Shown: positions 6,632 to 10,875 of the stretch, in pieces
Layout of the letters: every line of letters begins with the position of its first letter
How positions within the stretch are numbered: the first letter of the stretch is position 1
The notes under the pieces: model-generated
Told to the model about the DNA's origin: nothing
The model's input: only the letters and a program-made list of their open reading frames with translations
Database searches by the model: none
Origin: an uncultured Mollicutes bacterium
GTDB lineage: Bacteria; Bacillota_I; Bacilli_A; Acholeplasmatales; Anaeroplasmataceae
Assembly: GCA_947174685.1 (NCBI GenBank)
Contig: CAMWJY010000009.1
Location: forward strand, 1-10,875
DNA length: 10,875 bases
Reading direction: 5' to 3'
Made by a program: the position numbers and the translations under genes

Positions 6632-8010
6632 AACGCTATGGATTATTAGGAGAACATCTTTCTCATAGCTATTCAAAAATCATTCATTCCTCTATTTATA
6701 ATTCTCTGAATATAGAGGCTAACTATTCTTTATTAGAATGTAAGGAAGGCGAATTAAAGAAATATATAGACCAGTTAAAACAAGGCTATTATTCTGGCTT
6801 TAATGTTACGATTCCTTATAAAAAGACAATTATAGAATATTTGGACTTTATAGATGAAAAAGCCAAGGCTATAGGAAGTGTCAACACAGTCTATCTAAAG
6901 AATGGTAAGGTATGTGGAACCAATACGGATTATGATGGCTTTTTAGATACGATAAAGCATTATCATATAGATGTATTAAATAAAGAATGCTATATCCTGG
7001 GTACAGGTGGTGCTTCTTTAGCTGTAAATAAGGTGCTTTCTGATTTGGGAGGAAACTGTCATTTCGTATCGAGAACACCTAAAACGGGTGAGGTAGGCTA
7101 TCCAGATTTAGCCTCTAAAAGAATAGATGTATTAGTAAATACTACACCAGTTGGAATGTATCCTAATGTTGGTGTTAGTCCTGTATCAAAAGAAATTGCT
7201 TTAAAAGCTAATTCTGTTATAGATATCATTTTTAATCCATTAGAGACCCAGCTTTTGCATGATGCAAATTCTAATATGAATGGACTTCATATGCTTGTTA
7301 TGCAGGCAATAAAGGCAGAAGAGATTTGGCAGGGAAGAATTATAGAAGATACAGCTATTATTTTTGAGGATCTAAAATTTATTTTGAAATTGCCTTTAAA
7401 TATTTATAAGATAGTACAAAATTTAAATTTCAAGAAAGATACCTTAGGCCGTAGTCAGGATGAGGTTTATGTTTTTGAAAATCAGTATGTTGTTAAGATT
7501 TCTTGTTCAAAGGAGCGCCTTTTAAGAGAAAAGGAAAGAATAGATTGGCTAGAGGATAAAATACAAGGACCAAAATCAATTATGCTAGAGGAGAAGAATT
7601 CAAAATACTATTATCTAAGAACCTGTGTCAAAGGAGACAATCTGATTTCTAAAAGATTCTTAGAGAATCCTCAACTATTAATTGATACAATAAAGCAGGT
7701 AGTAAAAATCTTAAGAGGTTTAGATTCTTATTCATGTCCTTTTAAATCCTTGGAAAGTGTAGGAGCTTCCTTTATTCATGGGGATTTATGCTTGCCAAAT
7801 ATTTATGTGAATGAAAAAAATGAATTTGCTGGCTTTATAGATTTAGATAATGCAGGCTTGGGAGATGCTTGGGAGGATTATGCTTGGTTAATATGGAGCT
7901 TTGAGCATAATTTAAAAACAAACCAATATACTGCAAGCTTATTACATGAGCTTGGTCTAGAAATGGACATGAAAAAATATAATCAGTATGTTGGAGATAT
8001 AAAAAAGTAA
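6628..8010 (+). CDS. aroE: Shikimate dehydrogenase fused to an APH-like kinase domain
   Basis: This 460-residue protein has two domains. Residues 1-253 are a full shikimate dehydrogenase (3-dehydroshikimate to shikimate): S14 and S16, NVTIPYKK (59-66) with K65, N86, TNTDYDG (98-104) with D101, GTGGAS (125-130), NTTPVGMYP (171-179) and Q226. Residues about 257-460 form an aminoglycoside-phosphotransferase-fold kinase: loop DTLGRSQDEVY (271-281), K290, REKERIDWLE (300-309) with E301, the HGDLCLPN catalytic loop (384-391) with D386 and N391, and metal ligand D405 in GFIDLD. All kinase residues are intact. It most resembles APH(3') enzymes, but the helical stretch usually present between CPF (370-372) and HGD, roughly 45-50 residues as I recall, is reduced to 11. 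The frame is open throughout with no internal ribosome site. The substrate is unknown; shikimate is the obvious candidate. Confidence 0.92.
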   Translation: MKRYGLLGEHLSHSYSKIIHSSIYNSLNIEANYSLLECKEGELKKYIDQLKQGYYSGFNVTIPYKKTIIEYLDFIDEKAKAIGSVNTVYLKNGKVCGTNTDYDGFLDTIKHYHIDVLNKECYILGTGGASLAVNKVLSDLGGNCHFVSRTPKTGEVGYPDLASKRIDVLVNTTPVGMYPNVGVSPVSKEIALKANSVIDIIFNPLETQLLHDANSNMNGLHMLVMQAIKAEEIWQGRIIEDTAIIFEDLKFILKLPLNIYKIVQNLNFKKDTLGRSQDEVYVFENQYVVKISCSKERLLREKERIDWLEDKIQGPKSIMLEEKNSKYYYLRTCVKGDNLISKRFLENPQLLIDTIKQVVKILRGLDSYSCPFKSLESVGASFIHGDLCLPNIYVNEKNEFAGFIDLDNAGLGDAWEDYAWLIWSFEHNLKTNQYTASLLHELGLEMDMKKYNQYVGDIKK

Positions 8011-8021
8011 TGAGGTGCGTT

Positions 8022-8561
8022 ATGGAGAAGCTTTTAACGTTAAATGATAAAGTTTATGAGGTTGTTCGGCTTTTAGGAAAGGGAAAAGGTGGATATTCTT
8101 ATTTAGTTACAGATGGTGATAAGAAATATGTTTTAAAGCAAATTCATCATGAGCCTTGCTCCTATTATACCTTCGGAAATAAGCTGGAAGCAGAGTTAAG
8201 AGATTATAATACTCTAAGTGCTTTAGGTCTCCCTTTGCCTAAATTACTTTCTGTTGATGAAAAAGAAGAACGTATATTAAAGGAATATATTGATGGACCA
8301 ACGATATATGATTTAGTTTTAGAAGATAAAATGAAGGATGAGTATTTTAAACAAATAAAAGATATGTGTTCCCTTTTATATTCTGCAAATATCAATATTG
8401 ATTATTTCCCTACGAATTTTGTTGTTCAAAATGAAAAATTATATTACATTGATTATGAATGCAATGGCTATATGGAGGAATGGAATTTTGAAAATTGGGG
8501 AATTCAATACTGGTCAAAAACAAATGAATTTTTAAAATATGTTGAGGAACATAAAAGCTAG
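8022..8561 (+). CDS. Small protein-kinase-like (RIO/LPS-kinase-like) phosphotransferase
   Basis: This 179-residue protein has a minimal kinase fold of unknown substrate. Counting from the ATG at 8022: nucleotide loop LGKGKGGYSYLV (18-29), VLK with K39, a helix with E56/E58, KEYIDG hinge (87-92), catalytic loop IDYFPTNFV (126-134) with D127 and N132, and IDYE (143-146) with D144 in the metal-binding position. The usual His before the catalytic Asp is replaced (NINID), and the C-lobe is very short, as in RIO, Bud32 or LPS-core kinases. It is more divergent than the AroE-fused kinase and not obviously its duplicate. An in-frame ATG at 8010 would overlap the aroE stop, but GAGGTG (8012-8017) sits 4 nt before the ATG at 8022, so that start is preferred. 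It could modify a small molecule, a lipid or a protein. Confidence 0.8.
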   Translation: MEKLLTLNDKVYEVVRLLGKGKGGYSYLVTDGDKKYVLKQIHHEPCSYYTFGNKLEAELRDYNTLSALGLPLPKLLSVDEKEERILKEYIDGPTIYDLVLEDKMKDEYFKQIKDMCSLLYSANINIDYFPTNFVVQNEKLYYIDYECNGYMEEWNFENWGIQYWSKTNEFLKYVEEHKS

Positions 8562-8573
8562 GAGGGTTAATTT

Positions 8574-9581
8574 ATGAACCACATAGGAAAATTATTTCAA
8601 GTGAATATTTATGGAGAAAGCCATGGAAGCTCTGTTGGAGTTCTACTCGATGGTGTTCCTGCAGGAATACCTTTGGCAGAACAAGATTTTTCCTTGGATT
8701 TAGCCAGAAGAAAAGCAGGTGGTTTTGGAACGACTCCTAGAATAGAGGCAGATGAGGTTATTTTAGAATCTGGAGTATTTCATGGAACTACTACAGGTGG
8801 AGCTATTTTAATTCGCTTCTTAAATACGAATACTCGAAGTAAAGATTATTCGAATCTTTTAAAGCATCCTAGACCTTCTCATGCAGATTTTGTTGCAGAT
8901 AAAAAGTATCAAGGCTACCAGGATTATCGTGGTGGTGGTTCTTTTTCAGGAAGATTAACTCTTGGAATTGTGGCTGCAGGAGTGGTTGCTAAAAAGATTT
9001 TAAAAGATATAAATTTTCAAACCAAGATAACCAATTTGGGTGGAAGTACAAATGAAACAGAATTTAAATCCATTTTAGAGGCGGTAGTCAATGCAAAGGA
9101 TTCTATAGGTGGAGTTGTACGTATAACAGCTTGTAATATGCCAGTTGGTTTAGGAGAGCCTTACTTTGATTCCTTAGAGTCTATGATTTCTCATCTATTA
9201 TTTTCAATTGGTGGGGTTAAAGGAGTTTCCTTTGGCATAGGATTTGATGGAGCTAGTTTAAAAGGCAGTGAGTTCAATGATTGTATTATAGATGAAAAGG
9301 GAACAACAAAGACAAACCACAATGGGGGAATTAATGGTGGCATCTCCAATGGAAATGAGCTTGTTGTGAATGTATTTGTCAAGCCAACACCTTCTATTGG
9401 ACTTCCTCAAGAAACCTATAATTTTGAAACGAAGCAAGTTGAAGCTTTAGAAATTGAAGGACGTCATGATGCTGCCATTATTTTAAGAGCTCAAGTTGTA
9501 TTAGAGGCATGTGTAGCTATAGCACTTGCAGATGCAACATTGATCCACAAAGCATATCAAGGGGAGAATAAAAATGAATAA
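8574..9581 (+). CDS. aroC: Chorismate synthase
   Basis: This 335-residue enzyme removes phosphate from EPSP to form chorismate, pathway step 7, and needs reduced FMN without net redox change. Motifs are YGESHGSSVG (13-22) with the active-site His H17, RRKAGGFGTTPRIEADEV (45-62), RPSHADF (100-106), where the common RPGHAD has Ser, RGGGSFSGRLT (119-129), NHNGGINGGISNG (248-260) and GRHDAAIILRA (296-306). It is shorter than the roughly 360 residues of many family members, but every conserved block is there. A strong AGGAGGG (8560-8566) lies 7 nt before the ATG, stronger than for its neighbours. It overlaps the following oxidoreductase gene by 8 nt. Confidence 0.95.
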   Translation: MNHIGKLFQVNIYGESHGSSVGVLLDGVPAGIPLAEQDFSLDLARRKAGGFGTTPRIEADEVILESGVFHGTTTGGAILIRFLNTNTRSKDYSNLLKHPRPSHADFVADKKYQGYQDYRGGGSFSGRLTLGIVAAGVVAKKILKDINFQTKITNLGGSTNETEFKSILEAVVNAKDSIGGVVRITACNMPVGLGEPYFDSLESMISHLLFSIGGVKGVSFGIGFDGASLKGSEFNDCIIDEKGTTKTNHNGGINGGISNGNELVVNVFVKPTPSIGLPQETYNFETKQVEALEIEGRHDAAIILRAQVVLEACVAIALADATLIHKAYQGENKNE

Positions 9582-10842
9582 AGAATGGTTTATGCCAGAA
9601 GGGTTATCAGAAAAGGAAGCAAAAATAGAGGCCTTACGTTGTTTATCTTGTAAGAATCCACGTTGTGAAACAGGTTGTCCTACACATATGCGTATCCGAG
9701 ATTTTATAAAAGAAATCAAAAAGGATAATTTAGAAGGAGCTTATGATATCATAAACTCCTGTTCAGATTTACCATATATCTGTTCCATTGTTTGTCCTCA
9801 TGAAAAGCAATGTGTTGGGCATTGTGTATTAGGAATTCAGGGGAAGCCAATTCATTGTGGAAGCTTAGAGCGTTATGTAGTTGAACATGTAAATAAGCCT
9901 ATAGCCAAAGAAAACAATTCAAATAAAAGGGTTGCAATTATTGGAGCAGGTCCTGCAGGTATTTCCTGTGCAAAGGAATTATTAAAGGCTGGTTGTTCAG
10001 TAGAAATTTTTGAGGCAACCTCTTATTTTGGTGGTGTATTAGCTTATGGAATTCCAAGCTACCGCTTAGATAATTCTAGAGTAAAGCGTATTGAAGAAGA
10101 GCTTAATTCCTTAGGTGCTGTAATTCATTATAATCAACATTTAAAAGAAAAAGAGATTCTAGAATTAAAGAAAGCTTTTGATGCGGTATTTATTTCAATT
10201 GGCTTAACAAAGTCTAAGAAATTACATATTCCAAATGAAGATATAACAGGCGTTTATGATGCTTTAGAATATTTGAAGTCAGTAAATTTAGACATCAAAT
10301 TTGGAGAAGGAAGTAGACCTAAATTTAAAGGTACTGTCATAGTGATAGGTGCTGGAAATGTAGCAATGGATGCTGCAAGGTGTGCAATTCGCGATGGAGC
10401 TAAAGTGTTAGTTGTGTATCGTAGAAGCAGATTAGAGGCTCCAGCAACTAAGCATGAAATTCAAGAAGCTGAAGATGAAGGTGTTATTTTCCAATTCTTG
10501 AATGCACCTGTTGAAGTATTAGGTAAGACTAAGGTAAAAGGACTTCGCGTTGAGGAAATGGAGCTTGGTGAACCTGATGCCTCAGGCAGAAGAAGGCCAG
10601 TAGGTACTGGTAGGTTTTGTGAAATTTCTTGTAATACCATTATTAGCGCAATTGGACAGGATCCTGAGGATATCTATGATGTGGGAAGCTTAAAAACAGA
10701 TTATAAATATTTGGTATGTGATGATTTAGAAACAAATATCAAAGGAATTTATGCTGGTGGAGACATTGTTTTAGGAGCTAAGATAGTTGTAGAAGCGATG
10801 GATTGTGGTAGAAGGGTTGCCAAAAAAATATTAAATAATTAA
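9574..10842 (+). CDS. GltD-like NAD(P)H Fe-S/FAD oxidoreductase
   Basis: This 422-residue protein belongs to the glutamate synthase small-subunit / NfnB / dihydropyrimidine dehydrogenase N-terminal family. Two cysteine groups for 4Fe-4S clusters are seen: C23, C26, C31, C35 and C70, C74, C80, C84. An FAD-binding GAGPAGISCAKEL (124-136) follows, then an NAD(P) site VIGAGNVAMDAARC (257-270) with VYRRSR (281-286), and the closing FAD motif AGGDIVLGAKIVVEAMDCG (394-412). Such proteins move electrons between NAD(P)H, FAD and Fe-S clusters, usually for a partner. No gltB-like large subunit is in the window. The start overlaps aroC by 8 nt, after AAGGGGAG (9559-9566). Because chorismate synthase needs reduced flavin, a role as its reductase is possible but unproven; glutamate synthesis for transamination is the alternative. 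Confidence 0.88.
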   Translation: MNKEWFMPEGLSEKEAKIEALRCLSCKNPRCETGCPTHMRIRDFIKEIKKDNLEGAYDIINSCSDLPYICSIVCPHEKQCVGHCVLGIQGKPIHCGSLERYVVEHVNKPIAKENNSNKRVAIIGAGPAGISCAKELLKAGCSVEIFEATSYFGGVLAYGIPSYRLDNSRVKRIEEELNSLGAVIHYNQHLKEKEILELKKAFDAVFISIGLTKSKKLHIPNEDITGVYDALEYLKSVNLDIKFGEGSRPKFKGTVIVIGAGNVAMDAARCAIRDGAKVLVVYRRSRLEAPATKHEIQEAEDEGVIFQFLNAPVEVLGKTKVKGLRVEEMELGEPDASGRRRPVGTGRFCEISCNTIISAIGQDPEDIYDVGSLKTDYKYLVCDDLETNIKGIYAGGDIVLGAKIVVEAMDCGRRVAKKILNN

Positions 10843-10875
10843 GTCATTTTAAAGAAGCGAGTTACTATATAAACT
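10843..10875. other. Short tail after the last gene
   Basis: Thirty-three bases follow the last stop codon. No hairpin with a T tract and no start codon with a ribosome site is visible, so the operon has no seen terminator and may continue past the window edge. A dehydroquinate dehydratase, shikimate kinase or prephenate dehydratase gene could lie there. Confidence 0.5.

Noticed and set aside
7375..7420. The AroE-kinase fusion as a frameshift or assembly artefact
   Set aside because: The frame is open through the junction, both domains are complete, the linker is ordinary protein sequence, and no ribosome site or start is seen where a separate kinase gene would begin. A single-base error removing a stop cannot be fully excluded without reads.
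6628..8010. The APH-like domain as an aminoglycoside resistance determinant
   Set aside because: It is part of the AroE polypeptide, sits in a biosynthetic operon with no mobile element nearby, and lacks the helical segment that helps form the drug pocket.
8010..8021. ATG at 8010 as the start of the small kinase gene
   Set aside because: It has no well-spaced ribosome site, and GAGGTG at 8012-8017 points to the ATG at 8022. A stop-start overlap like that of tyrA keeps it as a minor possibility.
4518..9719. Minus-strand open frames of 60-72 codons across the aro operon
   Set aside because: They lie opposite well-identified genes, have no ribosome sites and show low-complexity or non-protein-like composition.
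1..10875. Insertion sequences, CRISPR arrays, tRNA or rRNA genes, and TGA recoding
   Set aside because: No transposase, terminal repeats, spaced direct repeats or cloverleaf were seen. TGA ends tyrA and the chorismate mutase gene, and tryptophan is encoded by TGG, so the standard code applies.

Overview
The window is AT-rich, low-GC Bacillota-type DNA. Shine-Dalgarno sites are strong (GAGGTG, AGGAGG), promoters are TTGaaT/TATAAT-like with extended -10 elements, genes are tightly packed on one strand, and TGA is used as a stop. The protein styles (class I-beta DAHP synthase, AbiE toxin-antitoxin pair, short AroC) suggest a gut-type Firmicute, perhaps Erysipelotrichia or a clostridial relative. 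The species cannot be fixed from the sequence alone.

Layout. (1) Positions 1-184 hold an intrinsic terminator of an upstream gene and a consensus promoter. (2) Positions 185-1697 hold a two-gene AbiEi/AbiEii-type (type IV) toxin-antitoxin operon with a 14-nt overlap. (3) Positions 1766-2113 hold a small uncharacterised gene with its own extended -10 promoter and a clear terminator at about 2140-2170. (4) Positions 2182-10842 hold one long, tightly coupled aromatic amino acid operon: DAHP synthase, prephenate dehydrogenase, 3-dehydroquinate synthase, EPSP synthase, chorismate mutase, a shikimate dehydrogenase fused to an aminoglycoside-phosphotransferase-like (APH) kinase domain, a second small protein-kinase-like protein, chorismate synthase and a GltD-like Fe-S/FAD oxidoreductase. 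Most junctions overlap or abut.

How it works together. The operon supplies shikimate-pathway steps 1, 2, 4, 6 and 7, then chorismate mutase and prephenate dehydrogenase toward tyrosine. No classical shikimate kinase (AroK/AroL, step 5) and no 3-dehydroquinate dehydratase (step 3) is visible. Where AroK might be expected, the operon instead has an APH-fold kinase fused in frame to AroE, the enzyme that makes shikimate, followed directly by a second kinase-like protein. The most interesting hypothesis is that one of these, most likely the AroE-fused domain, is a non-orthologous shikimate kinase. A second hypothesis is that the GltD-like flavoprotein, overlapping aroC, provides the reduced flavin that chorismate synthase needs. 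Both are inferences; a normal aroK elsewhere in the genome would weaken the first.
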